Positions 1 to 10,429 are shown, numbered from the stretch's first letter. The stretch: 64,000 bases of DNA from Phenylobacterium sp. J367 (GCF_024699985.1 NZ_JAJONA010000001.1:682001-746000); one strand, 5' to 3'. Numbers and translations: made by a program. The notes: generated by a model from the sequence alone, not told the origin.

Positions 1-143
1 GCAGTCGGCTGTAAGAGCGCTCGCGGAGCGAGCCGTAGAGCAGCAGGATCCTCGGCGGGTGGGTCGACACGGCCGGCGGTTCGAGCTTCGCAAGCGTGGG
101 CGGGTCCACGAACTGGGGGCGCCAGGGCGGGGAAATCGGACAT
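1..143 (-). CDS. arsH: ArsH NADPH-dependent FMN reductase / organoarsenical oxidase, N-terminus only
   Basis: On the minus strand the first 143 bases encode the start of ArsH, a flavoprotein that oxidizes trivalent organoarsenicals. The visible part reads MSDFPALAP, then FVDPPTLAKLEPP, then the family signature RILLLYGSLRERSYSRL, and runs off the left edge. The ATG at 143 and the body are in different frames. Removing one C from the five-C run (115-119) joins them. Without that correction a GTG at 109 is the only plausible start. The gene is divergent from arsR with 66 bp between them, a common arrangement in rhizobial and caulobacterial ars loci. Confidence 0.8.
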   Translation of the reverse strand, partial: MSDFPALAPPVRGPAHACEARTAGRVDPPAEDPAALRLAPRALLQPT

Positions 144-177
144 TGAACCTCGGGTGTCGGGCAGGCGCCGCGTCATT

Positions 178-194
178 GAACTGTCGCGCAGTTC
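178..194. promoter_or_regulatory. Candidate ArsR operator
   Basis: A perfect 6-bp inverted repeat, GAACTG-TCGCG-CAGTTC, lies 15 bp before the arsR start in the divergent arsH-arsR spacer. The heptamer CATTGAA also occurs at 141-147 and 174-180. ArsR proteins repress from dyads overlapping their own promoter and release on binding As(III). The dyad is seen in the sequence; its use by ArsR is inferred from position. Confidence 0.5.
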
Positions 195-209
195 CTATAT
201 CGTAGAAAC

Positions 210-569
210 ATGGAAATGAAGTCGGCGATCGCAAGTTTGGGCGCGTTGGCCCACGAGGGGCGTCTCTCCACCTTCCGCCTCCTCGTCCAGGCGGGTCCTG
301 ACGGTCTCGCGGCCGGCGAAGTCGCGCGGCGGCTCGGTATGCTTCCCAACACGCTCTCCGCCAGCCTGAATGTCCTCAGCCATGCCGGCCTGATCTCCGC
401 CCGGCGCGAAGGCCGCTCCGTCATCTACACCGCCAACTATGACGGGATGCGCGACCTGCTGGCCTTCCTGATGGAGGATTGCTGCGCGGGCTCACCCGAG
501 ATCTGCGCGCCCCTGGCCGAACTCGCCCAGCGGGCCGCCTGCTGCGTGCCGCAATCTCTGCCTGCTTAG
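210..569 (+). CDS. arsR: ArsR/SmtB-family arsenic-responsive repressor
   Basis: A 119-residue winged-helix repressor. The N-terminal two thirds carry the ArsR helix-turn-helix (LAAGEVARRLGMLPNTLSASLNVLSHAGLI) and wing (REGRSVIY). The metalloid site is not the alpha-3 CVC motif of plasmid R773. Instead cysteines 91, 92 and 99 sit near the C-terminus in DCCAGSPEIC, as in the Acidithiobacillus-type ArsR, with a further CC at 111-112. It heads the operon arsR-arsC-aqpS-arsC and should repress it until As(III) binds. The ATG at 210 follows the dyad at 178-194. Confidence 0.92.
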   Translation: MEMKSAIASLGALAHEGRLSTFRLLVQAGPDGLAAGEVARRLGMLPNTLSASLNVLSHAGLISARREGRSVIYTANYDGMRDLLAFLMEDCCAGSPEICAPLAELAQRAACCVPQSLPA

Positions 570-581
570 GAGGACTTTCCC

Positions 582-1124
582 GTGAGCGCCGACCATGATC
601 GTCGTCCCTTCAACGTGCTCTTCCTGTGCACCGGAAACTCGTGCCGCTCCATCATCGCTGAGGCGATCATGAACCGGGAAGGTCAGGGCAAGTTCGTCGC
701 CTTTTCGGCGGGCTCCCACCCGACGGGGCAGGTGAATCCGCATGCGCTCTCCCTGCTCAAGAAGTTCAACTACCCGGTCAGCACCTACCGTTCGAAGGCG
801 TGGGATGAGTTCTCCCGCGAGACCAACCCTGACGCCCCGGAACTCGATTTCGTGTTCACGGTCTGCGACGACGCGGCCGGCGAGGTCTGCCCCTATTGGC
901 CGGGCCAGCCGATGACGGCGCACTGGGGAATGCCGGACCCGGCGCGCGCCGAAGGCAGCGAAGCCGAAATCGGACTGGCCTTCGCCGACGCCTATCGCAT
1001 GCTCAACAATCGCATCGGCATCTTCCTCAACCTGCCGATGGCGAAGCTCGACAGGATGTCCCTGCAAAGCCGCCTCAATGAGATCGGTCAGGCGAAGCCC
1101 GCGCCGGCGACCCCGGCGGAATGA
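582..1124 (+). CDS. arsC: Arsenate reductase, low-molecular-weight phosphatase type
   Basis: A 180-residue cytoplasmic reductase of arsenate to arsenite. The P-loop CTGNSCR (residues 16-22) gives the nucleophilic Cys and the CX5R signature. The family segment FVFTVCDDAAGEVCPYWPG supplies two further cysteines for disulfide relay, and HWGMPDPA is the conserved Asp loop. Translation starts at GTG 582 behind a strong AGGAGG at 568-573. The stop overlaps the aquaporin start in ATGA (1121-1124). It is unrelated in fold to the second arsenate reductase two genes downstream. Confidence 0.92.
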   Translation: MSADHDRRPFNVLFLCTGNSCRSIIAEAIMNREGQGKFVAFSAGSHPTGQVNPHALSLLKKFNYPVSTYRSKAWDEFSRETNPDAPELDFVFTVCDDAAGEVCPYWPGQPMTAHWGMPDPARAEGSEAEIGLAFADAYRMLNNRIGIFLNLPMAKLDRMSLQSRLNEIGQAKPAPATPAE

Positions 1125-1837
1125 GCCGACCCCAGTCCCGCGCGGCCAGTCTCGAGCCACCGCTTCATCCGTTCTCGACCTCGCGCCGGCTTGCCGCCGA
1201 GGCGCTCGGCACGGCGCTCCTGCTGGCGGTGGTGATCGGCTCCGGGATCATGGGCGAGCGCCTGGCGGGCGGGAACGACGCCATCGCCCTCTTGGGCAAC
1301 ACCGTCTCCACGGGCGCCGGTCTCGTGGTGCTGATCACCATCTTCGGTCCAATCTCCGGCGCGCATTTCAACCCCGCCGTCACCCTGGTGTTCGCCATTC
1401 GACGGGAGCTGGGCTGGGGCACCGACACCGCCTATGCGGCGGTGCAGGTCCTGGGCCGCGTCCTGGGCGTGTGGGCGGCGCACCTGATGTTCGCCGAGCC
1501 CGTGTGGCAGCTCTCCACGAAACTGCGCGATGGGCCCGCGCAGTGGTGGGCCGAGGCGATCGCCACGTTCGGCTTGATCGCCACCATCCTTGGCTCCGTG
1601 CGGTTCCGGCCGGAGGCGACGCCGCTGGCCGTCGGCCTCTACATCACCTCGGCCTACTGGTTCACGGCGTCGACCTCGTTCGCCAATCCCGCCGTGACCG
1701 TTGCGCGCGCGCTCAGTAACACTTTCGCGGGCATCGCACCCACGTCCGCGCCGGGCTTCATCATCTCTCAGCTCGCCGGCGCGCTGGCCGCCTGGGCTCT
1801 CTTCAGTTGGCTTCTCAAGGAGCGCACCGCGCCATGA
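1121..1837 (+). CDS. aqpS: Aquaporin/aquaglyceroporin family arsenite channel
   Basis: A 238-residue integral membrane protein of the MIP family with both signature boxes: NPA in [13 protein letters not shown] (about residue 86) and NPA in [16 protein letters not shown] (about residue 190). About six membrane spans are visible. In ars operons such as that of Sinorhizobium meliloti, AqpS replaces an arsenite pump and lets As(III) formed by ArsC leak out down its gradient. No arsB or acr3 is in the window, which supports this role. The start overlaps the arsC stop and the stop overlaps the next start (1834-1837). Confidence 0.9.
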   Translation: MSRPQSRAASLEPPLHPFSTSRRLAAEALGTALLLAVVIGSGIMGERLAGGNDAIALLGNTVSTGAGLVVLITIFGPISGAHFNPAVTLVFAIRRELGWGTDTAYAAVQVLGRVLGVWAAHLMFAEPVWQLSTKLRDGPAQWWAEAIATFGLIATILGSVRFRPEATPLAVGLYITSAYWFTASTSFANPAVTVARALSNTFAGIAPTSAPGFIISQLAGALAAWALFSWLLKERTAP

Positions 1838-2271
1838 GCGACGAGTTTCCGATCACCGTCTTCCACAACCCGGCTTGCGGCACCTCGCGCAACACCGTCG
1901 CCATGATCGAGGCGGCCGGCTACGCGCCGAACGTCGTCGAGTACCTGAAGGCCGGCTGGACGCGCGCGCAGCTCGAGGACCTGCTCGCCCGCATGGGTGC
2001 GCGGCCGCGCGATATCCTGCGCGAGAAGGGCACGCCGGCCGCGGAGCTCGGCCTGCTCGATCCAGCCGTCAGCGACGAGGCCCTGCTAGAGGCGATGGTC
2101 CAGCACCCGATCCTGGTGAACCGGCCGATCGTCGGGACGCCGAAGGGCGTGAAGCTGAGCCGCCCATCTGAAGTGGTGCTGGAGTTGCTTGAGCGTCAGC
2201 CGGAGACCTTCACCAAGGAGGACGGCGAGGTGGTCAGGCCAGCCAGCTCCTCGCCCTGTCGGCTTGGCTGA
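1834..2271 (+). CDS. arsC: Arsenate reductase, glutaredoxin-dependent ArsC family
   Basis: A 145-residue thioredoxin-fold reductase. The active-site Cys lies in FHNPACGTSRN (Cys15), followed by family motifs including NRPIVGTPKGVKLSRPSE. It uses glutathione and glutaredoxin, unlike the phosphatase-type ArsC encoded at 582-1124, so the operon has two mechanistically distinct reductases. The start is the ATG at 1834 overlapping the aqpS stop. Two further in-frame codons upstream would sit inside aqpS and lack a ribosome site. It is the last gene of the arsenic operon. Confidence 0.9.
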   Translation: MSDEFPITVFHNPACGTSRNTVAMIEAAGYAPNVVEYLKAGWTRAQLEDLLARMGARPRDILREKGTPAAELGLLDPAVSDEALLEAMVQHPILVNRPIVGTPKGVKLSRPSEVVLELLERQPETFTKEDGEVVRPASSSPCRLG

Positions 2272-2284
2272 GAGCCGGCGGCAG

Positions 2285-2411
2285 GCGTGCTCGATGTGCC
2301 GTATTTCGCGGCTCCCGCGGTCGACTTTTGCGGACGCTTCCAGCGCCTTGGGCCGCCCGTCGGCATGTCTCACCATGCCGCGCCTGCCAGGTGGGGGGGC
2401 TCCTTGCAGCC
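2285..2411 (+). repeat. Diverged direct repeat, copy 1 (left of mercury module)
   Basis: This stretch between arsC and merR resembles 8011-8138 end to end. Both begin with GCGTGCTCG, share CGCGGCTCC after about 30 bases, and end with CCTTGCAGCC or CTTGCAGCC. The lengths are 127 and 128. Internal identity is partial. No gene was found in it. Confidence 0.45.
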
Positions 2412-2828
2412 TCACACACCGCGATCTTGATCTGCGTAGAGGGTGTGGATCAGCGGACAGCCGGGATCTTGCCCGGCATCGCAGGCCCGCACCGCGTCCG
2501 CAAGGACGCGCTCCATGCGTCGGAGGTCGGCGATCCGCGCCCGGACGTCTTTCAGATGGACGGCGGCCAAATCGCGCACCTCGGCGCAGGTGGCGTCTCC
2601 GCCGGACGCCAGGCCAAGCAGCGCCCGAACTTCATCAAGCGTGAAGCCGAGTTCGCGAGCGCGGCGTACGAATCCGAGCCGGTCGACGTCCGCCCCGCCA
2701 TAGCTGCGGTAGCGGCCTCGCCGCGGTGGCGCAGGCATCAGGCCGATGCGCTCGTAGTAGCGAATCGTCTCGATGTTGCAGCCCGTGCGCCGGGACAGTT
2801 CGCCGATCTGAATCGCGGTATCCGCCAT
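2412..2828 (-). CDS. merR: MerR mercury-responsive transcriptional regulator
   Basis: A 138-residue MerR-family regulator. The N-terminal winged helix (IGELSRRTGCNIETIRYYERIGLMPAPPR) is followed by the dimerization helix. The three Hg(II)-ligand cysteines of classical MerR are present at 81 (DATCAEV), 116 (ACDAG) and 124 (GCPLI), close to C82, C117 and C126 of the Tn501 protein. It is divergent from the mer structural genes, and a MerR-type promoter lies at 2855-2885. It should hold RNA polymerase there and activate on Hg(II). Confidence 0.93.
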   Translation of the reverse strand: MADTAIQIGELSRRTGCNIETIRYYERIGLMPAPPRRGRYRSYGGADVDRLGFVRRARELGFTLDEVRALLGLASGGDATCAEVRDLAAVHLKDVRARIADLRRMERVLADAVRACDAGQDPGCPLIHTLYADQDRGV

Positions 2829-2854
2829 GATCTTCCGCGCCTCTAATTTCGAGC

Positions 2855-2885
2855 TTGAGTCTGTAGCCCCTACAGACGGTATCTA
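2855..2885 (+). promoter_or_regulatory. MerR-controlled mer promoter with dyad operator
   Basis: A -35 TTGAGT (2855-2860) and -10 TATCTA (2880-2885) are separated by 19 bp, the over-long spacing typical of MerR-activated promoters. A perfect 8-bp inverted repeat GTCTGTAG-CCC-CTACAGAC (2859-2877) fills the spacer, where MerR binds and untwists DNA. It faces the merC-T-P-A genes and lies 27 bp from the merR start. Confidence 0.85.
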
Positions 2886-2971
2886 ACGATCCTCAGCTCT
2901 CACGGGCAAGCGGCGGTCCTGCCCGCAGCATCGCTCTGACGGTTCCACCGAAGTCGCCGAGGCCATTGCGA

Positions 2972-3413
2972 ATGCCGATCCAGAATCCCCTCGCGCGCCG
3001 CCGACAAGGCGGGCGTCATCGGCTCGATCGTCACCGCCATGGGGTGCGCAGCCTGCTTCCCGGCTCTAGCGAGCCTTGCCGCCGCGCTGGGTCTGGGCTT
3101 TCTGAGCCAATACGAAGGCGTCTTCATCCGGTACCTCCTGCCGCTGTTCGCGGTGATCGGTCTGATCGCCAACACGGTCGCCGGGCTTCGCCATCGGCGG
3201 TGGGGGCGAATGGCCTTGAGCGTCATCGGCCCGATCCTGGTTCTCGCAGCGGCTGTGCTCATGGCCACCCGCGGCTGGCCGACGGCGTGGCTTCTCTATC
3301 CCGGTCTGACCCTGATGGTGATCGTCGCGATCTGGGATCTGGCGGCGCCCGGCCCGCAACGCGCCCTCGCCACTCGGCCAAGAGGCTGTTCGCTAGCGTC
3401 ATGGCGGGATTGA
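2972..3413 (+). CDS. merC: MerC mercury transporter (frameshift near start)
   Basis: A four-span inner-membrane mercury carrier. The metal pair is in the first helix, AMGCAACFPALASL, followed by GLGFLSQYEGVFIRYLLPLFA as in classical MerC. The body from 3039 is open, but the expected N-terminus MPIQNPSRAADKAGVIGSIVT is split. The start ATG at 2972 is one frame off, and removing one C from the run at 2987-2990 joins the parts into a 146-residue protein, the usual MerC length. If the shift were real, translation could only begin at ATG 3039 inside helix 1. It is the first structural gene behind the mer promoter. Confidence 0.82.
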
Positions 3414-3430
3414 TCGGAAGGAGACGACTC

Positions 3431-3781
3431 TTGTCGGAATCCAAAGACAGCCGCGGCGCCTTGGCGCTCGGAGGCCTGGCCGCCATCCTGGCCTCGACCT
3501 GTTGCCTGGGCCCGCTGGTCCTCGTCGGCCTCGGGTTCAGCGGCGCCTGGATCGGCAACCTCACTGTGCTGGAGCCGTACCGGCCGCTGTTTATCGGCGC
3601 GGCGCTGGTCGCCATGGTCTTCGCCTACCGCCGTATCTTCCGCCCCGCCCGCGCCTGCGCGCCTGGCGACGTCTGCGCCGTGCCTGAGGTCCGGACCACC
3701 TACAAGGTCGTCTTCTGGGCCGTCGCGGCGCTCATCCTTGTCGCGCTGGCGTTCCCCTACGTCCTGCCCCTGTTCTACTGA
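3431..3781 (+). CDS. merT: MerT mercuric ion transporter
   Basis: A 116-residue inner-membrane protein that takes Hg(II) from MerP into the cytoplasm. It has three predicted helices. The first carries the Hg pair in ILASTCCLGPLVLVGLGFSGAWIGNL, and the loop pair is in ACAPGDVCAVPEV. I chose the TTG at 3431 (M-SESKDSRGAL) because it matches the usual MerT start and follows GGAAGGAGA at 3417-3425. An in-frame ATG at 3401 would overlap merC by 13 bases. Confidence 0.9.
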   Translation: MSESKDSRGALALGGLAAILASTCCLGPLVLVGLGFSGAWIGNLTVLEPYRPLFIGAALVAMVFAYRRIFRPARACAPGDVCAVPEVRTTYKVVFWAVAALILVALAFPYVLPLFY

Positions 3782-3793
3782 GAGGAAATCCCC

Positions 3794-4072
3794 GTGAAGA
3801 AGCTCGTCTCCCTGATCGCCCTGACGGCCGCGCTGAGCACGCCGGCCTGGGCCGCGACCAAGACGGTCACCCTTGCGGTGCCCGGCATGACCTGCGCGGC
3901 TTGCCCCATCACCGTCAAGACCGCGCTCGGCAAGGTCGCTGGCGTCGAGAAGACCGACGTCAGCTTCGAAAAGCGCGAGGCGGTCGTCACCTTTGATGAC
4001 GCAAAGACCACGGTCGCTGCTCTGACCAAGGCGACGGCGGGCGCGGGCTACCCGTCCACCGTCAAGCGCTGA
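3794..4072 (+). CDS. merP: MerP periplasmic mercury-binding protein
   Basis: A 92-residue secreted HMA-domain protein. A signal peptide (MKKLVSLIALTAALSTPAWA) precedes the ferredoxin-like metal domain. The motif GMTCAACPITVK gives the two Hg(II) ligands. It scavenges Hg(II) in the periplasm and passes it to MerT. It lies 12 bp after merT and 13 bp before merA, with AGAGGAA upstream as ribosome site. Confidence 0.93.
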   Translation: MKKLVSLIALTAALSTPAWAATKTVTLAVPGMTCAACPITVKTALGKVAGVEKTDVSFEKREAVVTFDDAKTTVAALTKATAGAGYPSTVKR

Positions 4073-4085
4073 GGAGCCTGCGCCC

Positions 4086-5772
<1,687 letters not shown>

Positions 5773-5808
5773 AGGTTCAACTGAGAACGCGGACAGGGCG
5801 CGCGCACG

Positions 5809-6591
5809 ATGGTGACTCCCACCTCAGACGCTGAAGCCTCCGGATGGCCCGCCGTCGCGTTTCCAGGCGTCATGACCATTCCGGACTGGGGTGCGGTCAC
5901 GACGCCGCAGGCCCAAGACGCCCTGACGGCCATCGTCGAGGCCTTCATCGGTCCGAAGTGGGACAAGCTGGATGAGATAGAGGGCCGAATCCACTGCATC
6001 GTCCTGAGCGGCTACGCCGCAGGCGGGCGGGCGCCGGCGACGGCGGACGTCGCCGCAGCGGCCGGGCTTACCCTCGATGGAGCCGCCAGCGTGCTGCGGC
6101 GTCTGAGCGGACGCGATCTGCTGATCCTCGACGCTGGCGGCCGGATCAGCGGCGCCTATCCGTTCACCGATGGTCCGACAGAGCATCATGTGGAGGCGAA
6201 TGGGCTCACGCTGGGCGCCATGTGCGCCATCGATGCGCTCGGCATCGGCGCGATGCTGGAGCGCGATGTCGTCATCCACTCGGCCTGCCGTCACTGCGCG
6301 CGTCCGCTCACCATCCGCACGCGATGCTACGGTCGTGAGGTGGATCAGGTCGAGCCGTCGGGGATCGTGGTGTGGTCCGGCCATCGCTACGCCGCCGGCT
6401 GTGCGGCCTCGTCGCTCTGCACCGTGCAGGCCTTCTTCTGCGACGACGCTCACCTGGAGGCTTGGCGCGCGAACAGCCCGGCCGCCAGCAGGGAAGGCGT
6501 CCGCCTGAGCCTGGCCGAGGCGCTGGAGGTTGGCGTCGCGATTTTTGCGCCGATGCGGATGGAGCTATCGCCATGGATTCCTACGATCTGA
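5809..6591 (+). CDS. merB: MerB alkylmercury lyase
   Basis: A lyase that cleaves the carbon-mercury bond of organomercurials and hands Hg(II) to MerA. The first catalytic Cys and Asp are in GAMCAIDALGIG (C-x-x-D), matching C96 and D99 of the R831b enzyme. The second catalytic Cys is in TVQAFFCDDAHLEAW, matching C159. At 260 residues it is longer than the 212-residue classical form, with extra sequence at both ends. The N-terminal winged-helix part includes GRAPATADVAAAAGL. Its end overlaps the next gene by 19 bases. Confidence 0.9.
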   Translation: MVTPTSDAEASGWPAVAFPGVMTIPDWGAVTTPQAQDALTAIVEAFIGPKWDKLDEIEGRIHCIVLSGYAAGGRAPATADVAAAAGLTLDGAASVLRRLSGRDLLILDAGGRISGAYPFTDGPTEHHVEANGLTLGAMCAIDALGIGAMLERDVVIHSACRHCARPLTIRTRCYGREVDQVEPSGIVVWSGHRYAAGCAASSLCTVQAFFCDDAHLEAWRANSPAASREGVRLSLAEALEVGVAIFAPMRMELSPWIPTI

Positions 6592-7920
6592 TCGTCATCG
6601 GCAGCGGCACGGCGGCCCAGGTCGCCGTGGCGAAGGTCCGCGCCGCCGGCTGGTCCGTTGCGGTGATCGATCACCGGCCGTTCGGCGGCACCTGCGCCTT
6701 GCGCGGCTGCGATCCCAAGAAGATGCTGGTGAGCGGCGAAGAAGCCATCGATGCGGCCCGGCGCATGGCCGGGCACGGCGTCGAAGGCGCCGTGGCGATC
6801 GACTGGCCGGCGCTAATGGCCTTCAAGCGGAGCTTCACCGACCCGATCCCGGCGAAGCAGGAACATCGCTATGCCGAGTTGGGGGGTCGACGCCTTCCAC
6901 GGGCTCGCCCGCTTCGCCGGCCTGGAGACGATCGAGGTGGACGGCCGCGCCTTGCAGGCCCGCCACGTGCTGATCGCCACCGGCGCACGTCCGGTCCCGC
7001 TCGGCATCCCCGGCGAAGAGCTGGTCAGCACCAGCGACGCCTTTCTGGAGCTTGAGCGCCTCCCGCGCCGCATCGTGCTGATCGGTGGCGGCTATGTCGC
7101 GGCCGAGTTCTCACACCTGTCGGCGCGCGCTGGCGCGGAGGTCACCATCCTGCAGCGCGCGCCGCGGCTCCTGCCGAATTTCGATCACGAGCTGGTCGGA
7201 TGGCTCATGCCGCGGTTCGAGGAACTCGGCATCACCGTTGAGACTGGCGCCACGGTCGCCCGCGTCGAGCGGGTGCAGGACGGCCTGATCGTCCATGCCA
7301 GCCGTCCGGGCGCGCCGGACCTCGCCGTCGCGGCCGACCTGGTGGTCCACGCGGCCGGCCGCGGGCCCGACCTCGACGCCTTGAACCTCGCCGCGGGCCA
7401 GGTCACCGTGCGCGACGGCCGTCTGCAGCTGAACGAGCACCTGCAAAGCGTCTCCAACCCGCGAGTCTACGCCGCCGGCGACGCGGCGGCCGTCGGCCCG
7501 CCCCTGACGCCGGTCTCCAGCCATGACGCCAAGGTCGTGGCCGCCAACCTGTTGGACGGCCCAACTCACAGGCCGGACTATCGCGGGGTCCCGAGTGTCG
7601 CCTTCACCGTGCCGTCCATCGCCGCCGTCGGGCTCTCCGAGGATGAGGCGAGCCGCCAAGGCCTGAAGTTCCGGGTCAACGCCGCTTCGACGCCCCAGTG
7701 GTTCACCGCCCGCCGTCTGGCCGAACGGGTCTACGGCCACAAGGTGCTGATCGAAGAGGGCACCGACCGAATTCTTGGCGCGCATCTCGTGGGCCCGCAC
7801 GCCGAGGAGGTGATCAACCTGTTCGGGCTGGCGATCCGGCACGGACTCACAGCCGCCGACCTTCGGTCGACGATGTTCGCCTATCCGACCGGAGCCTCGG
7901 ACGTAGGCTACATGCTCTGA
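6573..7920 (+). CDS. Mercuric reductase-like pyridine nucleotide-disulfide oxidoreductase (frameshift)
   Basis: A second flavin disulfide reductase, 448 residues after correction. It has the FAD motif DLIVIGSGTAAQVA, the redox pair GTCALRGCDPKK, an NAD(P)-binding IGGGYVAAEF and the second FAD box VYAAGDAAA. It lacks the N-terminal HMA domain and the C-terminal vicinal cysteines of MerA, and ends FAYPTGASDVGYML, with Tyr where disulfide reductases usually have the catalytic His of HPT. Removing one G from the six-G run at 6881-6886 fuses the two frames. Adjacency to merB suggests a thiol or mercury role, but the substrate is unknown. Confidence 0.8.
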
Positions 7921-8371
7921 AGCGACTGGGCTGGGCCACCTCCCCATCGTTTGAAGTTTTCCCACGGCCTACCGCAACCCCCCGGGGACGATTCGGAGAG
8001 CGGCCGGCGGGCGTGCTCGGTCCCGCCGCGTTCCGCGGCTCCTACGGGTCCGCCCCTCCGGGCGCCTTCGGCGCCGCCGGTCGCTCGACGGCGCGTCCCG
8101 CCGTGCAGCGCCGTTCGGCGCGCAGGCGCCTTGCAGCCTTCTTCTTTACGCCGCGCTAGCGCGGCCGTGGCTTGGGGCTCCGCCCCCGGCGCGCTTCGGA
8201 GCGGCTTCCGCCCAGCTTCGGGCTGGGCAGGACCGGCAGGTTCGCAGGACTTGCAGCCCTGCAGCCGGTTCCCCGCGAAGCCGCCCCTCCGCTTGCACCC
8301 CCGGTCTCGCCGACGGGCAAGGCTGCAGGCGCGCCTTGCGCCTGCCAGCCATGCCCCAAAGGAGCAGGACC
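7921..8371. other. Hairpin-rich intergenic region before the ParB-like gene
   Basis: No credible gene was found in these 451 bases. The region is rich in short perfect hairpins, for example GGCGCCTTCGGCGCC at 8061-8075 and CCCAGC-TTCGG-GCTGGG at 8211-8227. The first part contains the diverged repeat described at 8011-8138. The ParB-like gene starts behind AGGAG at 8360-8364. It may hold promoter or partition-site DNA, but I see no clear iterated ParB site. Confidence 0.5.
8011..8138 (+). repeat. Diverged direct repeat, copy 2 (right of mercury module)
   Basis: This segment matches 2285-2411 in order and length (128 versus 127). It starts GCGTGCTCG, shares CGCGGCTCC, and ends CTTGCAGCC. Together the copies bracket merR through the mercuric reductase-like gene in direct orientation. 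Identity is partial and was judged by eye. Confidence 0.45.
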
Positions 8372-10355
8372 ATGACCCAGCAGACCAAAGTCATCCATCA
8401 GGACGGCGACATCATCGACGTGCCGCTCAACAAGCTGAAGAAGTCGCCGCGCAATGCGCGGCGGACCCCGCATGCGGATGCCGACATCGAGGCGCTGGCC
8501 GCCAGCATCGCGGTGAAGGGCGTCCTTCAGGCCCCGGTGGTGGAGCCCGAGACAGACGCGGACGGCGCGCCCACCGGCGCCTATCTGGTCACCATCGGCG
8601 AGGGCCGCCGCTTGGCCTTGCGCCTGTTGGGCCAGCGCAAGCGGATCAAGAAGACCGAGCCGGTGCGTTGCGTAGTGGACCTCAGCAACGACCCGCACGA
8701 GATCAGCCTGGACGAGAACGTCACCCGCGCGGGCATGCACCCGGCGGACCAGTTCGAGGCGTTCGCGCGGCTCGCGGAGGAGCGCGGCCTGTCGGCGGAG
8801 GAGATCGGCGCCCGGTTCGGGGTGTCGGCCCAGGTGGTGCGTCAGCGGCTTCGGCTGGGCGCCGTCAACCCCGACCTGATGGCGCTCTACCGGGCGGGTG
8901 AGTTGAACCTGGACCAGATGATGGCCTTCGCGGTCAGCGAGGACCATGCGAGGCAGGCGCAGGTCTTGGAGCAGTTGGGCGCGCACCGGCCTCCCTATCT
9001 GATCCGCCGCGCCATGACCGAGGCGAAGGTGTCCGCCACCGACCGGCGGGCGATCTTCGTCGGCGCCGAAGCCTATGGCGAGGCGGGCGGCGCCATCCTG
9101 CGCGACCTCTTCACTGAGGACGGCGGCGGCTGGTTGGAAGACCCAGCCCTGCTGGACCGGCTGGCCGCCGAGAAGCTGGCCATGATCGCCGAAGACGTGC
9201 GGCAGAAGGAAGGATGGAAGTGGGCAGAGGCCCATGTCGACTACCCCCGCGCGCTGGGGCTCGCCCGGGTCTATCCGCACCGCGTCGAGCGCCCGGAGGA
9301 CGAGGCGGCCCGCACGGCGGCGCTTTCCGAGGAATACGACGCCCTGGTGAGCGAGTGGGACGCGGTCGAGGAACTGCCGCCTGAGATCGAGTCGCGCTTC
9401 GCCGAGATCAACGCGGCTCTTGAGGCCTTCAGCGATGGGACCGCGTTCGACCCCGATGAGATCGCTCGCGGGGGTGTGTTCGTGATCCTCGGCCAGGATG
9501 GCGTAGCCCGCATCGAGCGCGGCCTGATCCGGCCCGAAGACGTCCCGGTCCTCGAGCCGGAGCCCGAGAGCGAAGACGCTGGCGGGTCGGCTATCGTCGA
9601 GGACGGCGCGCCAGTCGAGGGGGACGGGACGGACGAGGCCGACGAGGATGCGGGCCCCCCTTTGTCGGAGCGGCTGGTCCTGGACCTCACCGCTCACCGT
9701 ACCCTGGCGCTGCGCGACGCTCTGGGGGGCCAACCCCACCGTCGCCCTGTCGGCGGTGGTTCACAGCTTGGCGCTGTTCGCCTTCTACCCGCCCTACGAC
9801 CGCGCCTCCTGTCTGGAGATCAAGGGTGTCACCGCCTATCTCGACGGGCACGCGCCGGGCATCGACGACACCCGCGCCGGGCGCAGCATCGCAGAACGCC
9901 ATGAGCGCTGGGCGGTGCGCCTGCCCAAGTCGGCGGCGGACCTCTGGGCTTTTGTGCAGGGGCTCGCGGCCACGGACCTACTGGACCTCCTGGCGCACTG
10001 CGCCAGCCTGACGGTCAATGCCGTGCGCACGCCGTTCGACCGCAAACCTGCAGCGTGGGCGCATGCCGACCGACTGGCCGAGGCGGTGGGTCTCGACATG
10101 ACGGGCTACTGGACGCCGACCGTGACGAGCTACTTGGGGCGGGTCACCAAGGCGAGGATCAGCGAGGCGGTGCGGGAGGCGGTGTCGGACGAGGCCGCCG
10201 AGCGGATCGGCGGCTTGAAGAAGCCCGATATGGCGTCGGAGGCCGAGGGGTTGCTCGTCGGGAAGGGGTGGCTACCTAGCCTGCTTCGCGCCCCTGTCTC
10301 CATGGAGCTTGCGGCTCACGCCGAGGCGCCGGTGCTGACCGAACAAGCCGCCTAG
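8372..10355 (+). CDS. ParB/RepB/Spo0J-family nuclease-like protein (frameshift)
   Basis: A ParB-domain protein of 660 residues after correction. The N-terminus has the ParB-fold segment VPLNKLKKSPRNARR, the CTP-binding-type motif TIGEGRRLALRL and DENVTRAGMHPADQFEAF, followed by a helix-turn-helix (SAEEIGARFGVSAQVVRQRLRLG). A long acidic linker (about residues 390-440) leads to a C-terminal domain. Such large ParB proteins sit at the head of DUF736/ArdC blocks in alphaproteobacterial mobile elements, away from a dedicated ParA. Removing one G from the six-G run at 9724-9729 restores the frame (DALGANPTVAL). Confidence 0.88.
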
Positions 10356-10392
10356 CGGCGGGCCGCCTGTTGCGGCCTGATCCCTGACTTTG

Positions 10393-10429
10393 GGGCCGTT
10401 CGCCGACGAGGCGGGCGGCCCTTCTTTCT
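10393..10429 (+). terminator. Intrinsic terminator after the ParB-like gene
   Basis: A 12-bp stem (GGGCCGTTCGCC, loop GACGA, GGCGGGCGGCCC, two G-U pairs) is followed by TTCTTTCT at 10422-10429, 38 bases after the ParB-like stop. The rest of the 10356-10749 gap shows no convincing gene. A weak ribosome site (AGGAG at 10737-10741) precedes the next gene. Confidence 0.65.

Noticed and set aside
492..1160. Long minus-strand ORF over arsC
   Set aside because: It is an antisense shadow of a clear arsenate reductase and has the Arg/Gly/His-rich composition typical of high-GC shadows.
8156..9739. 527-codon minus-strand ORF opposite the ParB-like gene
   Set aside because: The plus-strand frame has ParB motifs and a ribosome site. 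The antisense frame has neither.
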